Source: Leptotrichia sp. oral taxon 218
Lineage (GTDB): Bacteria > Fusobacteriota > Fusobacteriia > Fusobacteriales > Leptotrichiaceae
Reading direction: 5' to 3'
Length of the DNA stretch: 64,000 nucleotides
Assembly: GCF_018128225.1 (NCBI RefSeq)
Contig: NZ_CP072377.1
Coordinates: 2,046,001-2,110,000 of the forward strand
How positions within the stretch are numbered: the first letter of the stretch is position 1; every line of letters begins with the position of its first letter. Made by a program: the position numbers and the translations under genes. Positions 34,401 through 44,772 of this stretch are shown in pieces. The notes under the pieces are model-generated. The model was not told where the DNA came from and searched no databases. It saw nothing but the letters and a program-made list of their open reading frames with translations.

Positions 34401-34446
34401 AAAAATAGAACTATCTAAAAAATAATAAAAAGATAGTTCTTTTTTA
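34401..34446 (+). terminator. Terminator of the symporter gene
   Basis: AGAACTATCT pairs with AGATAGTTCT around a 14-base loop, with A-run before and T-run after. Confidence 0.9.
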
Positions 34447-34496
34447 ATTAAAATTAAATATAAAATTAAGTTTTTATATCAAATGAAAAAAATCAC

Positions 34497-34525
34497 TTGA
34501 CAATTTTTAATAAAAGTAGTAGTAT
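34497..34525 (+). promoter_or_regulatory. Promoter of adhE
   Basis: TTGACA (34497-34502) and TAGTAT (34520-34525) are spaced 17 bases apart, about 50 bases before the start. I saw no clear Rex operator, although adhE is often Rex-controlled in other bacteria. Confidence 0.65.
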
Positions 34526-34576
34526 TATATCAAAAGTAAAAAGTATATATTTACAAATTATTGGGAGGAATCATAA

Positions 34577-37186
34577 ATGGCAGTTAAAGATTTGGACAGT
34601 TTGAAAGAATTGATTGCTCGTGTACGACGAGCTCAAGAAGAGTTTTCTAAATTTGACCAAGAAACAGTCGATAAAATTTTTAGAAAAGTAGCTCAAAGAA
34701 TTAATGACGAAAGAATTACACTTGCAAAAATGGCAGTGGAAGAAACAGGAATGGGAATAATTGAAGATAAAGTTATAAAAAATCACTTTGCTTCGGAATA
34801 TATTTATAATAAATACAAAGATGAAAAAACTTGTGGAGTTTTGGAAGAAGATAAATCTTATGGAGTTAAAAAAATAGCTACTCCAATAGGAGTTATCGCT
34901 GGAGTTGTTCCAACTACAAATCCGACTTCAACAGCAGCTTTTAAAATATTATTAACATTAAAAACAAGAAATGGTATTATTTTATCACCACATCCAAGAG
35001 CAAAAAAATGTACAATTTATGCAGCTAAACTTGCATTGGAAGAAGCTGTTAAATATGGAGCGCCAAAAGATATAATTGGATGGGTAGACGAGCCAAGTGT
35101 AGAATTATCTAAAGAACTTATGGAAAATGCAGATTTAATTCTTGCAACAGGTGGACCTGGAATGGTTAAAGCGGCTTATTCATCTGGAAAACCAGCAATT
35201 GGAGTTGGAGCTGGAAATACGCCAGTTATAATTGATGAAACAGCTGATATAAAAATGACAGTAAACTATATCTTGATGTCTAAAACATTTGATAATGGAG
35301 TAATTTGTGCGACTGAACAATCTGTTATCGTTGACAATAAAATTTATGACAAAGTTAAACAGGAATTTTTGGACAGAGGTGCTTACATCTTAAACGATGA
35401 AGAAAAACAAAAAGTTAGAGAAATTTTATTTATAAATGGAAGATTAAATGCAGAAGTTGTTGGAAAAAGCGCTTATATAATCGCACAAATGGCAGGACTT
35501 GAAATTCCTCATGCTGCAAAAGTTTTAATTGGTGAAGTTGAATCAACAGGACTTGAAGAACCATTTGCGCACGAAAAATTATCACCAGTACTTGCAATGT
35601 ATAGAAGTGAAAACTTTGAAGATGCACTTGATAAAGCGGAAACACTGGTTGAATTAGGTGGACTTGGACATACTTCAGCTCTTTATGTAAATTTGGCAGA
35701 AAGAGAAAAAATTGATGAATTTGGAAGAAAAATGAAAACAGGAAGAACATTGATTAATATGCCAGCGTCACTTGGAGCAATTGGAGATGTATTTAACTTT
35801 AAATTGGAACCATCATTGACACTTGGATGCGGTTCTTGGGGTGGAAACTCAGTTTCTGAAAATATCGGAGTAAAACATCTTATCAATGTTAAAACAATAG
35901 CGGAAAGAAGGGAAAATATGTTGTGGTTCAAAGTGCCTCAGAAAGTATATTTTAAATATGGTTCACTTCCAACAGCTTTGGAAGAATTAAAAGGAGAACA
36001 TAAAAAAGCGTTTATCGTAACAGATAGCGTATTAGCAGAATTGGGATACACAGATCACATTACAAAAGTCTTGGAAGAAATTGGAATTGACTTTAGAATT
36101 TTCTCTGATGTAAAAGCAGACCCATTGCTTAGTGCGACAAAAGAAGGAGCAAAAGCTATGCTTGAATTTAAGCCAGATGTAATTATTGCACTTGGTGGAG
36201 GTTCAGCGATGGATGCCGCTAAAATTATGTGGGTATTATATGAATATCCAGATACTAGATTTAAAGATTTAGCAATGAGATTTATGGACATAAGAAAAAG
36301 AATTTTGCCATTCCCTAAAATGGGATTAAAAGCTAAATTTATCGCAGTTGCAACATCAGCTGGAACTGGTTCAGAAGTTACACCATTTTCAATTATTACA
36401 GATGATGAAACTGGAGTAAAATATTCACTTGCAGACTATGAATTAACTCCGAATGTTGCAATAAATGATCCGGAACTAATGCTTTCAATGCCTAAAGGAC
36501 TTACTGTGGCTTCAGGAATTGATGTATTCACTCACGCACTTGAGTCTTATGTTTCAGTTATGGCGACAGAATATACAAAACCTTATTCATTAGAAGCGGC
36601 TAGATTGGTATTCAAATATCTTCCAGAGTCAGTTGATGGTGGAGCAAAAGCTATAAAAGCTAAAGAAAAAATGGCAAATGCTTCTTGTCTTGCAGGTATG
36701 GCTTTCGCAAATGCATTTTTAGGAATCAATCACTCACTTGCACATAAATTAGGTGGAAAATTCCATATTCCTCACGGAATTGCAAATGCAATTATATTAG
36801 AAACTGTAATAAGATATAATGCTGCTGATGCACCTACAAAAATGGGAGTTTTCCCTCAATATAGATATCCAAATGCAATGCAAAGATATGCAGAAATGTC
36901 TGACCATTTAGGATTTGGAAAAGATGTACATACAAAAGAAGAAAAAATGGAAAAATTAATTGATGGAATTGTGGAAATTAAAAAACGAATTGGTATACCT
37001 ATGACAATTAAAGATTGGGGAGTACCTGAAAAAGACTTTTTAGAAGCGGTTGATGAAATGGCATTGAATGCATTTGATGATCAATGTACAGCAGCTAACC
37101 CTAGATACCCACTAATTTCTGAATTGAAGGAAATTTTACTAGAAGCTTATTATGGAACAAAAGATTATAAAAAAGAAGAAGAATAG
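34577..37186 (+). CDS. adhE: Bifunctional acetaldehyde-CoA/alcohol dehydrogenase AdhE
   Basis: The 869-residue fusion protein has an N-terminal CoA-acylating aldehyde dehydrogenase (about 1-440) with catalytic Cys244 in NGVICATEQS, then an iron-dependent alcohol dehydrogenase (about 460-869) with ALGGGSAMDAAK and metal ligands in FTHALESYVS and HSLAHKLGGKFHIPHG. It reduces acetyl-CoA to ethanol and recycles NADH in fermentation; AdhE forms spirosome filaments. GGGAGG precedes the ATG. It is monocistronic. Confidence 0.98.
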   Translation: MAVKDLDSLKELIARVRRAQEEFSKFDQETVDKIFRKVAQRINDERITLAKMAVEETGMGIIEDKVIKNHFASEYIYNKYKDEKTCGVLEEDKSYGVKKIATPIGVIAGVVPTTNPTSTAAFKILLTLKTRNGIILSPHPRAKKCTIYAAKLALEEAVKYGAPKDIIGWVDEPSVELSKELMENADLILATGGPGMVKAAYSSGKPAIGVGAGNTPVIIDETADIKMTVNYILMSKTFDNGVICATEQSVIVDNKIYDKVKQEFLDRGAYILNDEEKQKVREILFINGRLNAEVVGKSAYIIAQMAGLEIPHAAKVLIGEVESTGLEEPFAHEKLSPVLAMYRSENFEDALDKAETLVELGGLGHTSALYVNLAEREKIDEFGRKMKTGRTLINMPASLGAIGDVFNFKLEPSLTLGCGSWGGNSVSENIGVKHLINVKTIAERRENMLWFKVPQKVYFKYGSLPTALEELKGEHKKAFIVTDSVLAELGYTDHITKVLEEIGIDFRIFSDVKADPLLSATKEGAKAMLEFKPDVIIALGGGSAMDAAKIMWVLYEYPDTRFKDLAMRFMDIRKRILPFPKMGLKAKFIAVATSAGTGSEVTPFSIITDDETGVKYSLADYELTPNVAINDPELMLSMPKGLTVASGIDVFTHALESYVSVMATEYTKPYSLEAARLVFKYLPESVDGGAKAIKAKEKMANASCLAGMAFANAFLGINHSLAHKLGGKFHIPHGIANAIILETVIRYNAADAPTKMGVFPQYRYPNAMQRYAEMSDHLGFGKDVHTKEEKMEKLIDGIVEIKKRIGIPMTIKDWGVPEKDFLEAVDEMALNAFDDQCTAANPRYPLISELKEILLEAYYGTKDYKKEEE

Positions 37187-37230
37187 TTAGTTTTCTAAAT
37201 TAAAACTTTCTAAACTAAAACTATTTTAAC

Positions 37231-37315
37231 AAAAAGATGGCAAGAAGTCTCCAACTTCTATAAGTGGGAGATGAATTGCATTTTTGATTGACATTTATAG
37301 CAAGGAGTAGTTCAC
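37231..37315 (+). mobile_element. Short tnpB-less IS605-type derivative after adhE
   Basis: 85 bases: the left end AAAAAGATGGCAAGAAG, hairpin ACTTCTATAAGT, GAGATGAATTGCA, TTTTTGATTGACAT (shared with the 9888-10070 element), and the right end GGAGTAGTTCAC. The flank is TTTTAAC. It sits between the adhE stop and the adhE terminator. Confidence 0.78.
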
Positions 37316-37316
37316 T

Positions 37317-37366
37317 AAAACTGCACTTAAAATCTTAAATACAAGATAAGAGAGTGTAGTTTTTTT
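37317..37366 (+). terminator. Terminator downstream of adhE
   Basis: AAAACTGCACT pairs with AGTGTAGTTTT, with an inner ATCTT/AAGAT stem and a T-run. It begins two bases after the IS remnant, so the insertion pushed it about 85 bases away from adhE. Confidence 0.8.
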
Positions 37367-37406
37367 ATATTAAAATAAAAAATATTTGTATACAAAAATA
37401 AATAAC

Positions 37407-37435
37407 TTGCAAATATGTATTTTTATAGATATAAT
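37407..37435 (+). promoter_or_regulatory. Promoter of the oligopeptide ABC operon
   Basis: TTGCAA (37407-37412) and TATAAT (37430-37435) with a 17-base spacer, 44 bases before oppB. Confidence 0.75.
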
Positions 37436-37479
37436 AAGATATATAAAAATTTTGGAAAAGAAAGGAAGAAAATCTAAGT

Positions 37480-38457
37480 ATGAAAAATATTTTGAAATTT
37501 TTGATTAAACGGATTTTGATGGGGCTTGGGACACTTTGGCTTGTCGTTACGATTACATTTTTTTTGATACATATGCTTCCTGGCGATCCGTTTCAAGATG
37601 AAAAGGCGATACCACCTGCAATTAAAGCAAATTTGATGGCAAAATATCATTTGGATAAACCTTTGGGCGTTCAGTATGTGGAATATTTAAAAAGTGTTTC
37701 AACTGGAGATTTGGGAATGTCTATGAAGGCGTCTGGAAGAACGGTAAACAGCATGATAAAGGATGGATTTCCAGTATCGGCTGATCTAGGAGCTAGGGCT
37801 TTAATTTTTGCACTTATAGTGGGAATTCCTTTGGGGATTATAGCTGGGCTTAAGAGAGGAAAATATCAGGATAAAATTGCGATGTTGATTGCGATAGTTG
37901 GAATTTCTGTACCAAGTTTCGTACTGGCTGGACTTTTACAAAAATATTCAGTCGATGTTCACAACAGAATTTTAATTGGTAAATTGCATTTACCACTTTT
38001 GAAGATTTCACTGCTTGGTTGGAAAAAACCTGAGAATAAAATACTTCCTGTAATTTCACTGGGGCTTTATACGATAGCGCTTGTGGCTAGACTTTTGCGG
38101 GATAAAATGATAGAAGTGATGGGGCAGGATTACATAAAACTTGCGATTGCAAAAGGTGTGAAACCACGAGATGTGGTTTTTAAACATGCTTTGAGAAATG
38201 CAATTTTGCCAATTATTACGATAATGGGACCTACGATTGCGGCGGTTCTTACAGGTTCGTTTGTAATTGAGCAGATGTTTTCGATTCCGGGACTTGGAAA
38301 ATATTTTGTTGGTAGTATTAACGACAGAGATTATACTTTAATTTTGGGAGTTACGGTGTTTTATGCAATCTTTTTGATTTCGATTATGATAGTTATGGAT
38401 ATTATCTATGTTTTGGTTGACCCTAAAATTAAACTTGGGAAAGGAGAAAATGAGTAA
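37480..38457 (+). CDS. oppB: Oligopeptide/dipeptide ABC transporter permease, OppB-like
   Basis: The 325-residue permease has six hydrophobic segments, the N-terminal FLIKRILMGLGTLWLVVTIT with HMLPGDPF, and the EAA loop region GQDYIKLAIAKGVKPRDVVFKHALRNA. It pairs with the next gene to form the channel. Opp- and Dpp-type systems cannot be separated by eye. The gene ends with TAA directly followed by the oppC ATG. Confidence 0.94.
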   Translation: MKNILKFLIKRILMGLGTLWLVVTITFFLIHMLPGDPFQDEKAIPPAIKANLMAKYHLDKPLGVQYVEYLKSVSTGDLGMSMKASGRTVNSMIKDGFPVSADLGARALIFALIVGIPLGIIAGLKRGKYQDKIAMLIAIVGISVPSFVLAGLLQKYSVDVHNRILIGKLHLPLLKISLLGWKKPENKILPVISLGLYTIALVARLLRDKMIEVMGQDYIKLAIAKGVKPRDVVFKHALRNAILPIITIMGPTIAAVLTGSFVIEQMFSIPGLGKYFVGSINDRDYTLILGVTVFYAIFLISIMIVMDIIYVLVDPKIKLGKGENE

Positions 38458-39411
38458 ATGACACAAGATATAAAAAATAATGATTATTTGCCAAAGCCAG
38501 AAGACTTTGAAATAGTGGGACCAAATTTGGCACAAAGTGAAGTTATTTACAAGCCAAGTTTAACTTTTTGGCAAGACGGACTGAGAAGGTTTAAAAAGAA
38601 TAAATTGGCACTTACATTTTTAGTGATAACTGCGGTATTTCTATTTTTGGCAATATTTGGACAGATGATGACGAAATACACTTATAACAGCAATGACTTG
38701 TCTTCTAAGTTTTTGACTCCGATGGAAGGAATGAAAAAAGGTCACTTTTTGGGTACTGATAATTTAGGAAGAGATTTGTTTGCAAGACTTTCACAGGGAA
38801 TTAGAATTTCTATGGAACTTGCAATTGTGACAGCTGCCATTTGTGTTGTATTTGGGACAATTTATGGAGCTGTTTCAGCATATTTTGGAGGAATTGTAGA
38901 TACAATTATGACAAGATTTGTGGAAATTTTGATGATTATTCCTTCTATGATTTATATAATTTTACTTATGGTAATTATGGGAAATGGAATAAAGACAATA
39001 ATTATTGCGATGTCGCTTACAAGATGGTTAAATTATTCACTGTTAGTTCGTGGAGAGGTTTTGAAAATAAAAGAAAATGAATTTGTATTGGCTTCAAAAT
39101 CGCTTGGAGGAAATTTTTGGTGGATAACGCTAAAACATTTGGTGCCAAATACACTTAGCATAATAATAATAAGACTTACGACGGATATACCAAATATTAT
39201 TTTTACAGAAGCATTTTTGAGCTTTATTGGACTTGGAGTACCCATTCCACAGGCTTCGCTTGGAAATTTGGTCTATGACGGGTCGTCTAATATAACTTCT
39301 TATCCGTATTTATTTATTATTCCGTCAGTTGTAATTTCACTTATTACATTGTCATTTAATATTATAGGAGATGCACTAAATGATGCACTAAATCCTAAAT
39401 TGAGAAGTTAA
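38458..39411 (+). CDS. oppC: Oligopeptide/dipeptide ABC transporter permease, OppC-like
   Basis: The 317-residue permease has a cytoplasmic N-terminal tail (about 1-55), then six membrane segments. GHFLGTDNLGRDLFARLSQG and the EAA loop ENEFVLASKSLGGNFWWITLKHLVPN are OppC family features. It follows oppB with no gap. Confidence 0.94.
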   Translation: MTQDIKNNDYLPKPEDFEIVGPNLAQSEVIYKPSLTFWQDGLRRFKKNKLALTFLVITAVFLFLAIFGQMMTKYTYNSNDLSSKFLTPMEGMKKGHFLGTDNLGRDLFARLSQGIRISMELAIVTAAICVVFGTIYGAVSAYFGGIVDTIMTRFVEILMIIPSMIYIILLMVIMGNGIKTIIIAMSLTRWLNYSLLVRGEVLKIKENEFVLASKSLGGNFWWITLKHLVPNTLSIIIIRLTTDIPNIIFTEAFLSFIGLGVPIPQASLGNLVYDGSSNITSYPYLFIIPSVVISLITLSFNIIGDALNDALNPKLRS

Positions 39412-39446
39412 AATTTAATTTTTTCTAAAAATTTGGAAAGGAAAAA

Positions 39447-40475
39447 ATGGAAAAAATGGGAAAAAAATTATTGGAAGTAAAAAATTTAAGTGTTTCTTTT
39501 AATACTTATGCAGGAGAAGTTCAGGCGCTTCGTGGAATAAGTTTTTTCGTTGAAAGAGGAGAAACTTTGGCAATTGTCGGAGAATCTGGAAGTGGAAAGT
39601 CGGTTACAGTTCAGACGATTATGAAACTTATTCAAATGCCGCCGGGAGAGATAAAATCGGGAGAAATTTTGTTTGACGGAGAAGATTTGGTCACTATAAG
39701 TGATGAAAAAATGGCAAAACTTCGTGGTGGAAAAATTGGGATGATATTTCAAGATCCAATGACTTCACTAAATCCAACAATGAAAATTGGAAAGCAGATT
39801 ATGGAAGGAATTTTAATTCATAAAAAAGTAAATAAAATTGAAGCTAAAAAGAGAGCTATTGAAATGCTTAAAAAAGTTGGAATTCCAAAGCCAGAAGAGC
39901 GATTTAATCAATATCCACATGAATTTTCTGGAGGAATGCGGCAAAGAGTTGTAATTGCAATCGCTCTTGCATGTGAGCCAGATTTACTTATCTGTGATGA
40001 GCCAACAACGGCGTTAGATGTTACAATTCAAGCACAGATACTGGATTTGATAAATGAAATAAAAAAGGAATTAAATATAGCGGTCATTCTTATAACTCAT
40101 GATTTGGGAGTTGTAGCGCAAACGGCAGATAGAGTTATTGTTATGTACGCAGGAGAAAAATTGGAAGAAGCGCCAGTCAGAGAATTATTTAAAAATCCAA
40201 AGCATCCTTACACTTGGGGACTATTAAAATCACTTCCAAGACTGGATATGAACTCAAATGAAAGGCTTACTTCAATTCCTGGAACACCGCCAGATTTGTT
40301 AAATCCGCCAAAAGGAGATCCATTTGCAGCTCGTTCTGAATATGCGATGAAAATTGACTATGAGAGAAAGCCACCGATGATTGATTTAGGAGGCGGACAT
40401 TTTGTAAAATCGTGGTTGTATGTCAAAGGAGCTCCTAAAATTGAATTTTTAAAAGATGAAAAAAATGACGACTAG
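39447..40475 (+). CDS. oppD: Oligopeptide ABC transporter ATP-binding protein, OppD-like
   Basis: The 342-residue ATPase has Walker [10 protein letters not shown]-loop [12 protein letters not shown], signature [12 protein letters not shown], Walker [13 protein letters not shown] and the H-loop [11 protein letters not shown]. The C-terminal oligopeptide-transporter domain contains [18 protein letters not shown], where iron-sulfur-type members have Cys; no Cys motif is present here. It pairs with OppF. Confidence 0.95.
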   Translation: MEKMGKKLLEVKNLSVSFNTYAGEVQALRGISFFVERGETLAIVGESGSGKSVTVQTIMKLIQMPPGEIKSGEILFDGEDLVTISDEKMAKLRGGKIGMIFQDPMTSLNPTMKIGKQIMEGILIHKKVNKIEAKKRAIEMLKKVGIPKPEERFNQYPHEFSGGMRQRVVIAIALACEPDLLICDEPTTALDVTIQAQILDLINEIKKELNIAVILITHDLGVVAQTADRVIVMYAGEKLEEAPVRELFKNPKHPYTWGLLKSLPRLDMNSNERLTSIPGTPPDLLNPPKGDPFAARSEYAMKIDYERKPPMIDLGGGHFVKSWLYVKGAPKIEFLKDEKNDD

Positions 40476-40485
40476 GAAGTGAATT

Positions 40486-41415
40486 ATGGAAAAAATAATA
40501 GAGATGAAAAATTTAAAAAAATATTTTCCAATGAAAAAAAAGACTGTATTAAAAGCGGTTGACAATGTGACGATGGATATTTACAAAGGAGAAATCCTAA
40601 GTCTTGTCGGGGAATCTGGAAGTGGGAAAACAACGCTTGGAAGAACAATTAGTCGACTTTACAAAAAGACAAATGGAGAGATTTTGTATAATGGAAAACC
40701 TGTGGAAGATTACAGCTTAAAGGATTTCACAAAAGAGATTCAGATGATATTTCAAGATCCACAGGCATCGCTAAATCCCCGAATGACGGTAGGAGATATA
40801 GTCGCTGAAGGAATTGACATTCATAAACTTGCAAGTTCAAAGCAGGAGAGAATGGAAAAAGTTTATAGTTTATTGGAATTAGTTGGATTAAACAGGGAAC
40901 ATGCCAGTCGTTTTCCACACGAATTTTCTGGAGGACAACGGCAAAGAATTGGAATTGCTAGAGCACTTGCGGTAAATCCAAGTGTTTTGGTATGTGATGA
41001 GCCAATTTCGGCACTGGATGTGTCAATTCAAGCACAAGTTGTAAATTTATTAAAGGATTTACAAAAGGAGAGAAACTTAACGATGTTGTTTATTGCACAT
41101 GACTTGTCGATGGTAAAATATATTTCAGATAGAGTGGCAGTTATGTATCGGGGAAAAGTTGTGGAACTTGGAACACCTGACGCAGTTTACGGAGATCCTG
41201 TTCACAGTTATACAAAATCGTTGATTTCAGCCGTACCAGTTGCAGATCCAGATTATAAAAAGACGGAAAAAATTAATATGGATGAATCATATTTGCGAAG
41301 TCCGATTGGAAATGTGTCTGAAATTAATGAAGTTCCAAGTGAACCAGAGCTTACGGAATATAGACCGGGACATTTTGTGGAAACCGCATTTTTGAGAGAA
41401 AAAAATTTGATTTAA
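40486..41415 (+). CDS. oppF: Oligopeptide ABC transporter ATP-binding protein, OppF-like
   Basis: The 309-residue ATPase partner of OppD has Walker A GESGSGKTTLGR, QMIFQDPQASLNPRMT, FSGGQRQRIGIARAL, VCDEPISALDVS and FIAHDLSMVKY. A C-terminal EVPSEPELTEYRPGHFV tail matches OppF/DppF. It begins ten bases after oppD. Confidence 0.95.
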   Translation: MEKIIEMKNLKKYFPMKKKTVLKAVDNVTMDIYKGEILSLVGESGSGKTTLGRTISRLYKKTNGEILYNGKPVEDYSLKDFTKEIQMIFQDPQASLNPRMTVGDIVAEGIDIHKLASSKQERMEKVYSLLELVGLNREHASRFPHEFSGGQRQRIGIARALAVNPSVLVCDEPISALDVSIQAQVVNLLKDLQKERNLTMLFIAHDLSMVKYISDRVAVMYRGKVVELGTPDAVYGDPVHSYTKSLISAVPVADPDYKKTEKINMDESYLRSPIGNVSEINEVPSEPELTEYRPGHFVETAFLREKNLI

Positions 41416-41483
41416 ATGTCATTTTAAAGAAAAAAATAAAAAACAAAATAAAAATAAATAAATAAAAAAAGGATGGTAAAAAA

Positions 41484-43073
41484 ATGAAAAAAATTTTGTT
41501 ACTTTTAAGTTTAGTTGCATTTTTTATCGTTTCTTGCGGAAGTGGAAGCGGCGATAATGAGCTAATTTTAAATTTAAAAGAAGAAGGAAAATCTTATGAC
41601 CCAGAATTAGCAAATGATTCAACAGGAGAATTTGTCGATTCACTTTTGACAGAAACACTTACAAGACAGGCAAAAGATGGAAAATCAATGCCAGGGGTGG
41701 CAAAAACTTGGGAACACAATCAAGATTCAACAGTTTGGACATTCCATTTGAGAGATAATGCAAAATGGTCAAATGGAGATCCGATTACAGCGCAAAACTT
41801 TAAAGATGGATGGGTAAGAGCATTAAATCCAAAAACTGCATCAAAATATGCAGATAAATTATTTTACATAAAAAATGCAAAAGAATTTAATTCAGGAAAA
41901 ATCAAAAATCCTGACGAATTGGGAATAAAAGTTGTGGATAACTACACTTTAGTAGTAACTTTAAATGATCCATTGCCATATTTTGACTCAATTGTGCGAA
42001 TTCAAACTTATGCACCGCTTAATAAAGCATTTTATGACAAAGTTAAAGATAAATATATGACTAGTAAAGAAACTTCAATTTCATCAGGAGTTTATAAAAT
42101 AAAAGAATGGACAAGAGACTCACAAATTGTCTTTGAAAAAAATGAAAATTATTGGAATAAAGACAGCATAAAACTTGAAGGTGTAAAAGTTGTGTTTATA
42201 AACGATCCGAATGGAAGCTTGAACGCATTTAAAAATGATGAGATAGATTCGACAAATATTTCTATTGAACAAGCTAAAGAATTTAAAGATGACAAGAGAA
42301 AAATACTTACAGACGACGGTTCTGTCTGGTATATGACTTACAATATGAAAAATAAAGTTCTTGCCAACAAAAAAATAAGACAGGCGTTGTCTCTTGCTGT
42401 AGATAGAGAAAAATTGGTGTCTGATGTGCTTAGTGGAACTGGAAAACCTGCTTATACATACACTGCAAAAGGTGTTGGAATAATGGGAGTGCAAAAAGAT
42501 TTTTCTGAAGAAGCTGGAAAAGTGTTTCCTGCATTTGATGCTGCAAAAGCGAAAAGTTTGTTAGCTGAAGGATTAAAAGAGCTAAATTTACAAAAGTTGC
42601 CGACACTTGAAATGATTTTTAACGACAGTGGAAACAATAAAATTATTTCAGAATATATTCAAGATCAAATCCATAAAAATTTAGGAGTTGATATTAAAAT
42701 ACAGGCGATGACTTTTAGTGAAAGACTTGCCAGAATGGAACAGAGAAACTATGAAATTGCACTTGCTGGTTATAATGGGGACTTTAATGACGCAATCACT
42801 TATTTGGACAGATTTGTGACAAAAGATGGAAATAATTACTCAGATTACTCAAATCCAGAATATGACAGATTGGTTAAATTTGTAAAATCTTCTGGAGATC
42901 AAAAAGCGAGAGTGGCTTCAATGATTCAAATGGAAAAAATTCTTGCTGATGATATGCCAGTTGGAATACTTTATTACAGACAGAATACAAAATTAGTTAA
43001 TCCAAGAGTTCACGACATAGTATTTAGTCCAATTGGAAAAGATTATGTACTGGACTATACTTATATTAAATAA
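41484..43073 (+). CDS. Oligopeptide ABC transporter substrate-binding lipoprotein, first copy
   Basis: The 529-residue protein has a lipoprotein signal with lipidated Cys18 (FFIVSC). The family-5 binding fold shows KTWEHNQDSTVWTFHLRDNAKWSNGDPITA, a typical OppA/MppA region, and an SSGVYKIKEW segment. It captures peptides in the periplasm for the Opp permease. A ribosome-binding site AAAGGATGG precedes it. The next gene is a paralogue. Confidence 0.93.
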   Translation: MKKILLLLSLVAFFIVSCGSGSGDNELILNLKEEGKSYDPELANDSTGEFVDSLLTETLTRQAKDGKSMPGVAKTWEHNQDSTVWTFHLRDNAKWSNGDPITAQNFKDGWVRALNPKTASKYADKLFYIKNAKEFNSGKIKNPDELGIKVVDNYTLVVTLNDPLPYFDSIVRIQTYAPLNKAFYDKVKDKYMTSKETSISSGVYKIKEWTRDSQIVFEKNENYWNKDSIKLEGVKVVFINDPNGSLNAFKNDEIDSTNISIEQAKEFKDDKRKILTDDGSVWYMTYNMKNKVLANKKIRQALSLAVDREKLVSDVLSGTGKPAYTYTAKGVGIMGVQKDFSEEAGKVFPAFDAAKAKSLLAEGLKELNLQKLPTLEMIFNDSGNNKIISEYIQDQIHKNLGVDIKIQAMTFSERLARMEQRNYEIALAGYNGDFNDAITYLDRFVTKDGNNYSDYSNPEYDRLVKFVKSSGDQKARVASMIQMEKILADDMPVGILYYRQNTKLVNPRVHDIVFSPIGKDYVLDYTYIK

Positions 43074-43112
43074 ATTTTAAAAATAATAAAAAAAGAAAGA
43101 GAGGATTTTTAG

Positions 43113-44696
43113 ATGAAAAAATTATTGTTGATATTGGCAATGTCGCTATTTCTACTATCTTGTGGAAATGGTGGGAATGACCAAAACACATTTTCTGTAA
43201 ATATTGTAACGGAGCCAAGTTCGATTGACCCGCAAATCACAACTGACATTCCTGGAGGAACAGTCGATGAACTTATTTTAGAAGGATTGCTTCGAAAAGA
43301 TAAAAATGGAAAATCAGTTGCAGGACTTGCAAAATCGTGGGAAAAATCAAAAGATGGATTAAAATGGACATTTCACTTAAGAGATGGAATAAAATGGTCA
43401 AACGGAGATCCAGTAACCGCAAAAGACTTTAAAGCAGGATGGCTTCGTGCGCTAAATCCAGCAACAGCGGCAAGTAACGCAAATATGTTATTTGTAATAA
43501 AAAATGGAGAAAAATATAACGCTAAAAAAGCGAGTGCCGAAGAAGTTGGAATTAAAGTGGTTGATGACAAAACTTTGGAAGTTACATTGGAAGCACCAGT
43601 TTCATATTTTGATGATTTGGTAACATTTAAAGCATATATGCCTCTAAATGAAAAATATTATAATCAAGTTAAAGACAAATATTTTTCAGAAGCTAAATAT
43701 ACAATAGCTGTAGGTCCTTACACTTTGGACGACTGGACACATAATTCAGAATTGAGATTGAAAAAGAATCCTAATTACTGGGATGCGGCAAATGTTAAGA
43801 CAGAAAATGTAGTTTTGAAAATGATTGACAGTAATTCGTCTGTAAATGCTTTTAAAAATGATGAAGTTGATGTTACACCAGTTACATTTGAACAAGCAAA
43901 AGAATTTAATGGAAAACCTGAATTAGTGACAGCTAAAGATGGAGGAATTTATTATTTATTGTTTAATGTAAACGATCCAGCTTACAAAAATGTGAAAATC
44001 AGAAAAGCTATTTCAATGGCAATCAATAAAAATGATTTGTTGACTAAAGCACTTTCAAATTCTGAAAAAGCGACTAAGACTTTCACACCGCAAGGAATTG
44101 GACTTAACGGACTAAAAGGTGATTTTGCCAAAGAAGTTCCAACAGATCAGCCAAAATATGATGTGGCAGAAGCTAAAAAATTGTTAGCTGAAGGAATGAA
44201 AGAAGCGGGGATTTCTAAATTGCCAAATATAAAAATATTATTTAATGACAGTGGAAGTAGAAAAGCCATTGTGGAATATATTCAAGATAATTTAAAAACT
44301 AATTTAGGTGTTCAAGTTGATGCAGAAATGGTTACTGGAAAAGAGCGTGTAAACCGTACAAAAGAAAATAACTTTAACATTGCTCTAATGAACTGGACTG
44401 GAGATTTCTTAGATCCAATTACATATTTAGATTTATTTGAAAGTACAAATGCAAATAACCGTGGAAAATTCGTAAATTCAAGATATGACCAGCTTGTAAA
44501 AACTGTAAAATCAACAGATGATCCGCAAACAAGAGTACCAGCGATGATTGAAATGGAAAAAATAATTTCGCAAGAAGCTCCAGTTGTAATTTTATTCCAA
44601 AAACAAAAACAATATTTAGTTAATCCGAGAGTTACTAATTTAGGATTTGTTTCAATTGGTGGAGAATTCTTTATAAGAGATGTTGTTTTAAAATAA
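43113..44696 (+). CDS. Oligopeptide ABC transporter substrate-binding lipoprotein, second copy
   Basis: The 527-residue paralogue of the preceding protein has lipidated Cys17 (FLLSC). Residues near the start of the mature domain (VNIVTEPSSIDPQITTD) are closer to the OppA consensus than the first copy. Divergence across the binding lobes suggests different peptide preferences. It is the last gene of the operon. Confidence 0.93.
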   Translation: MKKLLLILAMSLFLLSCGNGGNDQNTFSVNIVTEPSSIDPQITTDIPGGTVDELILEGLLRKDKNGKSVAGLAKSWEKSKDGLKWTFHLRDGIKWSNGDPVTAKDFKAGWLRALNPATAASNANMLFVIKNGEKYNAKKASAEEVGIKVVDDKTLEVTLEAPVSYFDDLVTFKAYMPLNEKYYNQVKDKYFSEAKYTIAVGPYTLDDWTHNSELRLKKNPNYWDAANVKTENVVLKMIDSNSSVNAFKNDEVDVTPVTFEQAKEFNGKPELVTAKDGGIYYLLFNVNDPAYKNVKIRKAISMAINKNDLLTKALSNSEKATKTFTPQGIGLNGLKGDFAKEVPTDQPKYDVAEAKKLLAEGMKEAGISKLPNIKILFNDSGSRKAIVEYIQDNLKTNLGVQVDAEMVTGKERVNRTKENNFNIALMNWTGDFLDPITYLDLFESTNANNRGKFVNSRYDQLVKTVKSTDDPQTRVPAMIEMEKIISQEAPVVILFQKQKQYLVNPRVTNLGFVSIGGEFFIRDVVLK

Positions 44697-44731
44697 ATAT
44701 CAAAAAAAGAAAACTAAAAAAATTTAAAATA

Positions 44732-44762
44732 AAAAAAGTCGGGAAAATTTCTCGGCTTTTTT
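44732..44762. terminator. Terminator between the Opp operon and the cobalamin operon
   Basis: AAAGTCGGGAAA and TTTCTCGGCTTT form a stem with one G-T pair plus a mismatch, flanked by A- and T-runs, between convergent operons; it may serve both. Confidence 0.82.
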
Positions 44763-44772
44763 AAATAAAATC

